A stretch of DNA of 64,000 nt, from positions 309,518-373,517 of the forward strand of contig CAYVQF010000001.1 of NCBI GenBank assembly GCA_964454015.1, in the 5' to 3' direction. The notes beneath the pieces were generated by a model. The model saw only the letters and a list, made by a program, of their open reading frames with translations, had not been told where the DNA came from and did no database searches. Within the stretch, counting starts at the first letter, position 1, and every line of letters begins with the position of its first letter. Positions 28,343 to 36,318 of this stretch are shown one piece after another. A program made the position numbers and the translations under genes. Source of the DNA: CAYVQF01 sp964454015. GTDB taxonomy: Bacteria > Myxococcota_A > Bradymonadia > UBA4248.

Positions 28343-29806
28343 GTGGTGTGCTTCGAGGTCTTTGGTGGTCATCGGGAAGGCTCTGCGGCCGAAGGGCGCC
28401 ATCGCGCTTTGGCAGTGGGTGATGGTTTGACGGCGGGTGTGACGAAGGCGTGGACGCGCGTGTTGCGCTTGGTTTTGGGGCTGAGCTTGTGGCTTCTAGG
28501 CCCGTCCTTGGCGCTGGGGCAGTCCTATTTCGTGGGCACCCAGGGGGTGGGGCATGCCTATAGCACCCCGGGCTTGGCGGAGGCAGTAGCCCATCGACGG
28601 GTGACCCAGGTTCTGAGTTTGCGTGGACATGATCTGCTTGGAGATGATGCGTGGCGGCTGGACGTTGCCTTGCTCATGCGCTTCGACACGGAGCTTGGGC
28701 TGCTTGGGGAGGATCCCGAGCAGATGCCGCCGCAGTTGGCTAGGCGTTTCAATGCGCTGCACCTCCTCCAGGGACATATCGCGCTGGCCCTGGGCGCGGA
28801 CACCTTGACCTTGCGTCTGGGTCGCCAAGTCCAGAGTGATGTCTTGGGTTGGTATGACATGGATGCGCTGTGGTTGCAGTGGCGTTTGTGGGGGCCGCTG
28901 CACTTTTCCAGCTTGGCTGGTCTGGAGGTTCGCCCAGAGCTGAGTGTGTTGAATGACGATGCATTTGCTCGTCTGGGAGTCCCTCTCATTGCGCCGCGTG
29001 ACGCTTCGATGTCAGGCCCGACCTATATCGTGGGGGGTGGTGCGCATTGGCGGAATGGCCTGGGGGTGCGTGGCGACGTGGTGTACCGCAGGAGCTTCAC
29101 GAATTGGCAGGATGGGGTAGGGCAAGAGCGTCTGGGGGTGAGCGTCGAGGTGCCTCTGGGTGCGGGGGCACGGCTGCGGGCGGAGGGTGCCTATCAATTT
29201 TTGTTGGCGACAGCAGACTACCTGCGGGTGGAGGCGGAGAAGCGCTGGCAGGGGGCGCAGGTAGAGCAGCACGCGAGCCTTCGCTATGAGCGCGCCGTCC
29301 CAGTGTTTGCTGCGGACAGCATCTTCAACGTCTTTGGCGCCTTGGGATGGCAGGCCATGGGTGGCACGTGGCGTGTGGACGCCGGTAGGGTGCGCGCCAG
29401 CATCGGTGGTGGCTTGCGCCTCTTTGATGGGGAGCAGTACTTCGATGCCCAGGGTGATCTCGCGCCGGAGCTGCGCTTGATGGCAGGCTGGGACAGCGGC
29501 CTCGGTTTCCGCTTGAGCGGGGTGCATGACAGCGTGTGGTCATTTGCAGCACGTCGGCACTTGTCGCAGTGTCGTCTCGACAGCGACTGGTGGTGGCACC
29601 AAGTGCGGGCCTTTGGCAACCTCATGCATGTGGCCTATGCCAAGCCCCACGCCGACGCTGAGCACAGTGTTGGTGGGCAGCTTGGCGCTTCCCTTCGTTT
29701 GGGTGCTTCGGGGCGGCTGGACGTGGTGGTCGAGGCGGCTCACTTGCGCTTGCGCCACTCCGACTGGCGCGTCTTTGCTCTGATGGATCTTGGTTTTTCT
29801 TTCTAA
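28343..29806 (+). CDS. Predicted outer-membrane beta-barrel protein
   Basis: Up to 487 residues. A signal peptide lies at about 41-59 of this reading (LVLGLSLWLLGPSLALG). The remaining 430 residues are alternating amphipathic beta strands separated by short polar turns, ending in Phe (MDLGFSF), the usual barrel-insertion signal. No family is recognised. It sits nine bases before a 13-heme cytochrome gene. Start uncertain: no clear ribosome-binding site; GTG 28415 or 28439 would place the start closer to the signal peptide. The 266 bp upstream of 28343 contain the orphan prepilin promoter and nothing else seen. Confidence 0.7.
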   Translation: MVCFEVFGGHREGSAAEGRHRALAVGDGLTAGVTKAWTRVLRLVLGLSLWLLGPSLALGQSYFVGTQGVGHAYSTPGLAEAVAHRRVTQVLSLRGHDLLGDDAWRLDVALLMRFDTELGLLGEDPEQMPPQLARRFNALHLLQGHIALALGADTLTLRLGRQVQSDVLGWYDMDALWLQWRLWGPLHFSSLAGLEVRPELSVLNDDAFARLGVPLIAPRDASMSGPTYIVGGGAHWRNGLGVRGDVVYRRSFTNWQDGVGQERLGVSVEVPLGAGARLRAEGAYQFLLATADYLRVEAEKRWQGAQVEQHASLRYERAVPVFAADSIFNVFGALGWQAMGGTWRVDAGRVRASIGGGLRLFDGEQYFDAQGDLAPELRLMAGWDSGLGFRLSGVHDSVWSFAARRHLSQCRLDSDWWWHQVRAFGNLMHVAYAKPHADAEHSVGGQLGASLRLGASGRLDVVVEAAHLRLRHSDWRVFALMDLGFSF

Positions 29807-29814
29807 GGTGGGAT

Positions 29815-31074
29815 GTGAGCGAAAGCCCGAGAGTTGATCAGAGCGGCCAGCTCTCCCTTCCTAGCGGCATGTTGGCGTTGATTGCGGCGCTGTTGGCCAG
29901 CGTCGTGGTCTATGCCCAGCTCCCCGGGGGGCGCGAGGCCGTGGACCTGAGGTGGCAGCAGGGGGGCGTCAGTCCCGTGATCTACCCTCGAGGCGAGCGG
30001 GCCCTGCGCTTCTCTCATGCAGAGCACGCAGGGCAGAGTTGTGAGAGCTGTCACATGACGCGGCAATCCGTGCGGGTCGCCGATAGGCTGTTGCCAAGCA
30101 TGGCGTCGTGTTTGCGCTGCCACCCGTTGCCGGGTGATCTCGATGCCGAGGGTGGGGTCCAAGCCTCGGGCACCGCAGCGGATTGTGCCACGTGCCATGC
30201 CTCCTATGCCCTGGAAGCGCCCACCTTAGCGGATGGGAGTGCCCCAATTCGGGCGGCGGATGTTCCCAAGGTGGCGCCACCGCGGCTCAGCTTCTTTGCA
30301 CCTGCTAACCTGGCTTTTTCGCATGCCTTGCACGATAGCTACGGATGCGCCCATTGCCACGAAGTCGGTGAGATGTCGCCGGGCTATCCAGAGATGCTGA
30401 CCTGCCTCTCTTGCCATCAGCGTGAGGCACGGGCCTCTACGGGGTGCTTGTCCTGCCACCTGAGTACCCCTGATGGCAAGGTCAAGACGGTGTACCCGCA
30501 GGGCTTGTTGGCACCCAAGGGGCGTGTGCGCGGTGATGATCACCGCGCCAACCTGCGCGAAGACCATGCGGGCGTAGCGCGGCAGGACTCGGACTACTGC
30601 GAATCATGTCACACCCGTGAGCAGTGTCTGAGTTGTCACAACGGGACCTCGCGGGTCGTCACCCATCACCCTCCGGCCTACCTGGCGGTCCACGGCGCTG
30701 AGGCGCGGCAAAGCCAGCAACGGTGCGAGAGCTGCCATGGTGGGCAGGCATCTTGCCAGTCCTGTCATGTGCGAAGCGGGCTGCACCAGGAGGCCGCTAC
30801 CCGTCCTCTGGCCTATCGCTTCCACCCTGTTGGTTTTGTGGATCGTCCCGATGCGACGACTTTTCACGGGCGCGAGGCGCGGCGTTCACTGACGAGCTGT
30901 GTGAGCTGTCACGGTGAAGAGAGCTGTATCCGCTGCCACGTTGGTGTCAATCCCCACCCGCGCGACTTCACCCGTCGCTGTGACGCGATCATGCAGCGCA
31001 ACGGGGAGGCTTGCGCCAAGTGCCATCGTGGTGCGGCGCTGACATGGGTGACGAGTCTGTGTGGGGGGCCATGA
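29815..31074 (+). CDS. Tridecaheme c-type cytochrome, exported
   Basis: A 419-residue protein with 13 CxxCH haem-attachment motifs, which I counted one by one (for example CESCH, CLRCH, CATCH, CAHCH, CVSCH, CAKCH). An N-terminal hydrophobic segment (about 19-36) is either a cleaved signal (VYAQ) or an anchor. Many extra His residues (SHAEH, SHALH) could be distal ligands, as in c3/c7 and c554-like cytochromes. It is a periplasmic or outer-membrane electron carrier. GTG start at 29815 follows AAGG; the alternative ATG at 29813 is immediately stopped. Adjacent barrel gene suggests a porin-cytochrome complex. The stop overlaps the LptE-like gene. Confidence 0.9.
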   Translation: MSESPRVDQSGQLSLPSGMLALIAALLASVVVYAQLPGGREAVDLRWQQGGVSPVIYPRGERALRFSHAEHAGQSCESCHMTRQSVRVADRLLPSMASCLRCHPLPGDLDAEGGVQASGTAADCATCHASYALEAPTLADGSAPIRAADVPKVAPPRLSFFAPANLAFSHALHDSYGCAHCHEVGEMSPGYPEMLTCLSCHQREARASTGCLSCHLSTPDGKVKTVYPQGLLAPKGRVRGDDHRANLREDHAGVARQDSDYCESCHTREQCLSCHNGTSRVVTHHPPAYLAVHGAEARQSQQRCESCHGGQASCQSCHVRSGLHQEAATRPLAYRFHPVGFVDRPDATTFHGREARRSLTSCVSCHGEESCIRCHVGVNPHPRDFTRRCDAIMQRNGEACAKCHRGAALTWVTSLCGGP

Positions 31075-31616
31075 TGCGCGCAGTGGGCAAGAGCTTGCGT
31101 GGGATGGCGCTGATTTCTTTGGCGCTGTTCTGTGGCTGTGGATACGGGGTGCTCGCCGGCCGGCCGCTGACACTGGCGATCGACAACCAGAGCCCGCATG
31201 TGGGGCTGGTTCCGCTGCTCCACGGTTGTATGGAGAAGCAAGGACCGTCTTGGGGGGTGCTGGTGCAGTCTGGGCCGGTCCCTGAGGCGTTGCATCTGCT
31301 GCTGATCATCGAAGGTGGGGAAGAGACGAACCTCGGGGTTGAGGTGGAGCGGGGGGATCGTGTCCGTGCCCTGACCCGTCGGCTCTCACTGGCGGTGCGG
31401 GGCGAGTTGCGGGTAGCCGGGAGGGATGAGGTTGTTGCGGTGCGGCGTTTCGTGGGCACGGCGCCTTACGCGGTGTCGGGTGTGGGACTCGAGGAGGTCC
31501 GCCGGCGTGAGCGTGCTGCCGAGCAGGCGCTTGGTGAAGCCTGCCAGGCAGTGCTAAGTTGGTCGGTGACCTGGCCGTCGTCCACTGCGGGGGATGGCCT
31601 TAGCGACGGCGATTGA
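31071..31616 (+). CDS. lptE: LptE-like lipopolysaccharide-assembly lipoprotein
   Basis: A 181-residue predicted lipoprotein with Cys at about residue 23 in CGYGVLAGR, the typical LptE start (CGY/F-x-x-x-GR). A small alpha/beta domain follows. LptE plugs the LptD barrel in the outer membrane during lipopolysaccharide insertion. Position immediately before holA matches the conserved lptE-holA order. It uses ATGATG overlapping the cytochrome stop. The lipobox (FCGC) is unorthodox, with a Phe at -3 and Cys at -2. Sequence similarity is low outside the start, so context carries the call. Confidence 0.7.
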   Translation: MMRAVGKSLRGMALISLALFCGCGYGVLAGRPLTLAIDNQSPHVGLVPLLHGCMEKQGPSWGVLVQSGPVPEALHLLLIIEGGEETNLGVEVERGDRVRALTRRLSLAVRGELRVAGRDEVVAVRRFVGTAPYAVSGVGLEEVRRRERAAEQALGEACQAVLSWSVTWPSSTAGDGLSDGD

Positions 31617-31617
31617 G

Positions 31618-32640
31618 ATGGCGAAAGCAGAACAAGAGAAGAGCCGCGATTTTTTTCGCACGATCAAGACTCAAGACCTGGCAGCGCTCTACCTCTTTCA
31701 CGGTGAAGAGCGTTTCCTGGTGGAGAAGGCCGTGGAGGAGGTGCTGCGGCGCCTCTTTGGTACCGAGGGGCCAGATCCCCTGTCCTTTGAGGTCTTGCGG
31801 GGGGGGGAAGCCGATGGCAAGCGGATCAGTGATGCGGCGCGCACGGCGTCGATGTTGGGAGGTGAGCGCGTGGTGTTGGTTCGCGACGCCGAGCGTCTCA
31901 GCGACGCCGATCTGCAGCACCTGATCGCCTTTGGCAAAAAGCCGCCACGGCGAAGCTATCTCGTGGTAGTGGCCACCAAGTTCGATGCGCGCAAGTCGGC
32001 CTGGGCTGGGCTACGGGCCGTCGCGGAAGAGGTGAAGTTTCAGCCCTTGGCGCGCTATCAGATGGCCGAATGGATACAGCGCCAATGTCAGCGACGCTCC
32101 CTGCGCATCGATGAAGGCGCCGCGGATTTCCTCGCCGAGGCCATCGGGACGGACATGGCCATGATCGATGTGGCCCTCGAGAAAGCGGCCATTGCTGCCG
32201 ACGGTGGGACGATCACCTATGATGTCCTGCGCGACAGCGTCGCCGACACGCGAGAGCGTTCGGTCTTCGAGCTGACGGCGGCGCTCTCGACGCGCACGTT
32301 GTCGGCAGCGTTGTCGGCGCTGCGGTCATTGCTGGAGCAGGGCCAGTCGGCCATCGCCATCAACGCGATGATGGTGCGGCACTTTCGTCTGCTGTTGAAG
32401 GCCAAGACCGGGCAGGCCAAGCGGCTCTCAGATGGAGACCTGGCGCGTTTCGTTGGCGTCTCTCCGTTCTTCATGAAGGAGTATGGCGGTGCGGCGAAGC
32501 AGTATGGCTTTGCCGAGTTGTTGGCTCTCCATGCCGCCACTTATGAGGCCGATCGGCTGTTGAAGAGCTCCCGCCTTCCCGATGTGTCCATCATCGAGGC
32601 CGTATTGCTACAGGCCTGTCTGCCGTCGCCAAAGCGCTGA
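31618..32640 (+). CDS. holA: DNA polymerase III delta subunit
   Basis: A 340-residue clamp-loader subunit that opens the beta clamp. Key features: LYLFHGEERFLVEKAVEEV near the N-terminus, the RVVLVRDAERL strand, a helical middle and the family C-terminal region (RHFRLLLKAK, FAELLALHAATYEADRLLKSS). The ATG at 31618 is one base after the lptE stop; the ATG at 31594 inside lptE would add eight residues and cannot be excluded. Length is normal. Confidence 0.92.
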   Translation: MAKAEQEKSRDFFRTIKTQDLAALYLFHGEERFLVEKAVEEVLRRLFGTEGPDPLSFEVLRGGEADGKRISDAARTASMLGGERVVLVRDAERLSDADLQHLIAFGKKPPRRSYLVVVATKFDARKSAWAGLRAVAEEVKFQPLARYQMAEWIQRQCQRRSLRIDEGAADFLAEAIGTDMAMIDVALEKAAIAADGGTITYDVLRDSVADTRERSVFELTAALSTRTLSAALSALRSLLEQGQSAIAINAMMVRHFRLLLKAKTGQAKRLSDGDLARFVGVSPFFMKEYGGAAKQYGFAELLALHAATYEADRLLKSSRLPDVSIIEAVLLQACLPSPKR

Positions 32641-32747
32641 TCAGAGCGCCTCACCAGGGTTGTGGTCCTCGGGGCGAGGGGAGGCGTCAGGGCTGAGTCA
32701 GTGTGTGGTTGACGTCAGCCGGTGGCGAGTGAAGCGGGACGCGGCGT

Positions 32748-33020
32748 TTAGGTCGTTGCCGGTGCAGATTTATTGACCAGCTTGGTCAGGCGGCTGATCT
32801 TGCGATTGGCGCGCCGCGCCGGGATGACGCCTTTGCTAGCGGCTTTGGCGATGTTGCTGATCGCGTCGTTGAGGACGACTTGAATGTTTTCGTCTTCGTT
32901 GGCGGCGGCGACGCGGACGTTCTTAACGACGTTCTTGACCCGGGTCCGCACGGCCTTGTTGCGTTCTTGCCGCTTGGCGTTCTGCTTGATGCGCTTGAGT
33001 GCCGATTTGTGATGAGCCAC
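32748..33020 (-). CDS. rpsT: 30S ribosomal protein S20
   Basis: A 90-residue basic protein beginning with GTG as VAHHKSALKRIKQNAKRQER, the conserved S20 start, which binds 16S rRNA. GGAGGA lies about five bases upstream. Length and basic, helical composition fit S20. It stands alone on the minus strand; holA converges on it (107-bp gap with no convincing terminator). Ribosomal S20 genes often lie near holA, as here. Confidence 0.97.
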   Translation of the reverse strand: MAHHKSALKRIKQNAKRQERNKAVRTRVKNVVKNVRVAAANEDENIQVVLNDAISNIAKAASKGVIPARRANRKISRLTKLVNKSAPATT

Positions 33021-33104
33021 GTTCTTCCTCCAAAAGGATGCTGCAAATCGCGATGCGAGGTCGCCCAACCCTGGCAACGACTCGCCTGTATGGTCGACGG
33101 CGGG

Positions 33105-33133
33105 TGGATACCATGCTATCCCTGCGCCGTCAA
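33105..33133 (-). promoter_or_regulatory. Sigma-70-type promoter for rpsT
   Basis: On the minus strand TTGACG (33128-33133) and TATCCA (33105-33110) are separated by 17 bp, about 85 bases before the rpsT start. The remaining 33134-33278 is shared with the next divergent gene and shows nothing certain. Confidence 0.5.
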
Positions 33134-33278
33134 GCCCTGAAAGTCCCGCGCTTGGTCTTTGTACGGGCCAGGTGTGCCGTTCTTTTCTCCGGTGGCCTTG
33201 AAGGGTGTACGCGCCTGGTTTAACTTGGCGAAGAGCAATGCCTGAGCTGAGACCAGTGAAGGTGTAGTGGAGGCTTAG

Positions 33279-33890
33279 ATGGGCGTGCGTGGGTGTCTGG
33301 GAGTGATTGGGCTTGTGACGCTGATGGCTGTTGCCGCGCCTGGGTGGGCGGGGACCTTCAAGGGCGGTGTCTACACGAGCAACCACGGCTACCAGATGAC
33401 GCCACCCGAGGGATGGCGTTGGGTGGACAGCGGTAATCATGCGGTGCAGGCTGAGGAGCTGCCTGGACCGTTGGCGGCGGCGAGCGTCGAGACCTACGAT
33501 GTCCTGTTTTATGACCACGAGATTGACGGCGAGGAGGGTGAATCTCCGGTCTATGACAACATCATGGTCTTGGTGGTGCCGGTGCAATTCGAGCCGAGCA
33601 ATGAGCTGGCGTCGTTGTTGGCGCCGGAGGTGCGGGTGCTCCTCGAGGATCGTTTCGAGCGTCTCTCCTACGTGAGTGGCAGCGTTGGGAAGCACGGGGA
33701 TCTGACGAGTTTGGATTTGGAGTGGAAGTTCGTGGAGGACGAGGGCAAGTATCGGGGGCGAATTCTGCAGTTTCTTCTGCCCAGCACGTCACGCACGGTG
33801 GTCGTGACCTGCACATTTGGGGATGAACGGGCCTCAGAGCGGCGGGCCCTCTGTTTGGAGGCGGTGGCGACGCTCGTGCCCAACGATTGA
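33279..33890 (+). CDS. Exported protein of unknown function
   Basis: A 203-residue protein with a signal peptide (about 8-24, ending GWAG). The mature part starts with GYQMTPPEGWRW, a motif like that opening PsbP-type small periplasmic proteins, then alternates strands and helices. Two Cys (about 181 and 194) may pair. No family can be named. It is divergent from rpsT and convergent with a phosphatase gene. Confidence 0.7.
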   Translation: MGVRGCLGVIGLVTLMAVAAPGWAGTFKGGVYTSNHGYQMTPPEGWRWVDSGNHAVQAEELPGPLAAASVETYDVLFYDHEIDGEEGESPVYDNIMVLVVPVQFEPSNELASLLAPEVRVLLEDRFERLSYVSGSVGKHGDLTSLDLEWKFVEDEGKYRGRILQFLLPSTSRTVVVTCTFGDERASERRALCLEAVATLVPND

Positions 33891-33917
33891 AGCGCCATTC
33901 GACGTGTTTGCGTGGCC

Positions 33918-34601
33918 TCAGTTGGTGCTGCTGCCTTCCCAGAAGCGGCTGGAGGGTGCGTTGAGAGGCGGTCCGAGGGTCAGCTCCAGGTAATTGCGGG
34001 CCAGCCGGGTGTACCATTCACCGCCGCGTATCTTGAGGCCTTCGAGGCCACCGTTGCGTGCGCCGGAGTAGCGCCCGAGGATGTCCGCCGGGATGGAGTC
34101 CAGGGAGATGGCGTACTCTTGCCCCAACATGTGTAGTCCCTTGACGTGGTAGTCTGAGGGGCTGATCACCGCCGCCAACGCCGAGAAGGGGTCCATGCCG
34201 CGTTCTGCATAGAGCCAGTAAGCCGCGACGGCGCCAGCACGATCGGCACCGTGTAGACAATGGACGTAGACCGTGCTGGGGGGAGCGGCACGCAGCACCG
34301 CCATGATGTCCTGTATATAGAGGAGGCGGGTGCGCAGGGGGAAAGTAAAGGTCACCATGCCGAGCGAATCGGCTCGTTGCTGGACTTTCTCAGGCATGAC
34401 ATGGAGGCTGATGATGGTCTGAATGCCCAGCGTGCTGAACTCATCGATGTCGGCGACGGAGGGCATGGCACCGAGGTAAAAAACATCGACATTGCGAAAG
34501 TTTTTGGGCAGTGCCGCCACGTGAGGGTTGTAGCCAAGGAGCGCTATTCCACCCACCGCGAGCATCAACCCTAACCTTGCTGTCTGAATCCACCCACTCA
34601 T
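33918..34601 (-). CDS. Exported or membrane-anchored dual-specificity-type protein phosphatase
   Basis: A 227-residue protein with an N-terminal hydrophobic segment (about 9-29) and a phosphatase domain containing HCLHGADRAG, the HCxxxxxR signature with catalytic Cys and Arg. Family members hydrolyse phosphotyrosine, phosphoserine or inositol phosphates. GGAGG lies six bases before the ATG at 34601. The general-acid loop could not be placed with confidence. An extracytoplasmic location for this fold is uncommon, so substrate is open. The 325-bp region 34602-34926 upstream holds the promoter of the next gene but no gene. Confidence 0.82.
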   Translation of the reverse strand: MSGWIQTARLGLMLAVGGIALLGYNPHVAALPKNFRNVDVFYLGAMPSVADIDEFSTLGIQTIISLHVMPEKVQQRADSLGMVTFTFPLRTRLLYIQDIMAVLRAAPPSTVYVHCLHGADRAGAVAAYWLYAERGMDPFSALAAVISPSDYHVKGLHMLGQEYAISLDSIPADILGRYSGARNGGLEGLKIRGGEWYTRLARNYLELTLGPPLNAPSSRFWEGSSTN

Positions 34602-34824
34602 CTGCGGCCTCCAGCGAAGCTTCCTTGCTTTGCAGCACAGGCTGTCTGGCGAGAGTTTATTGTGATGGGCGAGAGGGCGCAAGATCTTCACGGCGTCGAT
34701 AGTGCCGATTCTTGGGAGCTGCGGATGAGCACTGGGATGGCGGAGTGCGCCGCCCTGATGGAGTAAGCCTTATCCACCTAGAGGGGCGTCGAGGCATGTG
34801 GCGGTCGCGTGGGGTGGGGTGGAC

Positions 34825-34854
34825 TTGGCGTTGGCGTCATGCATTGTCTAAGAT
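34825..34854 (+). promoter_or_regulatory. Candidate promoter for the 34927 lipoprotein cluster
   Basis: TTGGCG (34825-34830) and TAAGAT (34849-34854) are separated by 18 bp, about 72 bases before the 34927 start. Weak -35 match. Seen by eye only. Confidence 0.4.
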
Positions 34855-34926
34855 CCGGTTCAGGAAATAGATTCTCCGGAGTGATTTGGCCTGTTTGGTG
34901 CATGGTCGCGCGTCTCGTGCGAGGAC

Positions 34927-36318
34927 ATGCCCGAGCGCAGATGCGTAGGCAGTGAGAATATCATGAGATGCAGGCCCACCCCCCCACGACACCTCCATAG
35001 CCGATGCGCTTTCGTGCTTCTGTGCGTGGGTTTGGGGTTGGGAGGCGCGTGCTTCTTGGGCGAGGATGCCGAGACGACGATAGGGGAAGTGGATGGCCAA
35101 TTCGCCAGTGGGCAATTGCTGTTGGGCGACGGGCAGGTCAAGGGAGCGTTGCAGGCCTTTTCCTGGGTGAGCCCCGAGAGCGCACAGTGGCCGCACGCGC
35201 AGGTAGGGATGGCGTTGGCGCGTTTGCTGTTGTTGCCCGAGCATCCTGCTGCCGAGGAGATCTTTCGCGTGCTTGGTGCCGATCCAGCTCGCTTGCCCCT
35301 GGACGTGGAGACGAACCTTTATGGCCCAGGAGCGCTCTTTGACCGCTTGGCTCAGGGGGCGTCGCTGCAGCTCATCGAGGAGGCTTGGTACCGTGCGCTT
35401 CCGTGGCCTCGTGAACGGGTCGGTGGTGGCGCGACGCTGCTCTTCGCCGACATCGATCCGGCGCACAGTGCCGAGGCGCTGCGGGCACCCGTCGAAGCTC
35501 TGGTGATGGAGATCGAAGCGATCGAGGGGCTGTTGTTGGCGGCGTTGGAACACGGACTCGATCATTATGAGATCCCCGTTGGTTTGCTCTATTGTCCACG
35601 GTCCCACACGCTGCGCCGCTCGGATGTCCTGGCCCTACTGGCGACGTTGCGCAGTGTGCGTGGGCTGGCTGAGGTGGCGATGGCCTATGCTTGGCCGGTA
35701 CCGCTGCGGGAGGCGCTGGCTCATTTGAGCGCAGAGGGCGAGGCGTTGGAGCTGGAGGCGGTCGCGGCGACTTTGAACGCGCAGATGCTGCGGAGCTGGT
35801 ATGGGGGTTGGGAGCAGGCCGATGTGCGTCTTGGAGAGGCGCGGGTGCTGCTGCGACAAGGGGTGGCTTGGCTCATCGCGTCGGTGGAGACGGCGGCAAC
35901 GGAGCAGAGCGGTGATGGGCGAGGGGTGTTGGAGTGGCTCATGCTCAGCACGGATGAACGGGCTGATGTGATCGCCTTTTTCCAGGATTGGGACGCGGCC
36001 CTGGTTGAGCAGGTTCCGGTGGCGTTGCGCTTCTCAGAACCGGCGACCTATGTGAGTTTGGCGCCGTTTTTTGCGGGGCGTGGCCTCCGGGAAGGAGAGG
36101 CGCCGTTGTGGGTCGTCGTCGACGACGGTGTCGACGGTGCGGGTCGATTGGTCATGGATGAGGAGGAAGTCGAGCGTCACTTCATCGGGCCCTACTTTGA
36201 ACCCACCTGGTCGGCTGCGGCCATGCCCGACTTCTGGTACCATTCGGTGCTGCGGGGCTCCCCCTTTGATGTCTTGAGCCGATTGGAAGCGGAGCTGCGT
36301 GCCGATTACCATTGGTGA
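34927..36318 (+). CDS. Predicted lipoprotein, unknown function, largely helical
   Basis: A 463-residue predicted lipoprotein (LGLGGAC). The body is Leu/Ala-rich and helical with TPR-like segments near the start (QVKGALQAFSWV, AQVGMALARLLLL). No family is recognised. The ATG at 34963 would give a shorter signal peptide and is an equally good start. Its last codons overlap the next gene by four bases (GTGA), so the two are probably cotranscribed with the following pseudo-kinase gene. Confidence 0.7.
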   Translation: MPERRCVGSENIMRCRPTPPRHLHSRCAFVLLCVGLGLGGACFLGEDAETTIGEVDGQFASGQLLLGDGQVKGALQAFSWVSPESAQWPHAQVGMALARLLLLPEHPAAEEIFRVLGADPARLPLDVETNLYGPGALFDRLAQGASLQLIEEAWYRALPWPRERVGGGATLLFADIDPAHSAEALRAPVEALVMEIEAIEGLLLAALEHGLDHYEIPVGLLYCPRSHTLRRSDVLALLATLRSVRGLAEVAMAYAWPVPLREALAHLSAEGEALELEAVAATLNAQMLRSWYGGWEQADVRLGEARVLLRQGVAWLIASVETAATEQSGDGRGVLEWLMLSTDERADVIAFFQDWDAALVEQVPVALRFSEPATYVSLAPFFAGRGLREGEAPLWVVVDDGVDGAGRLVMDEEEVERHFIGPYFEPTWSAAAMPDFWYHSVLRGSPFDVLSRLEAELRADYHW

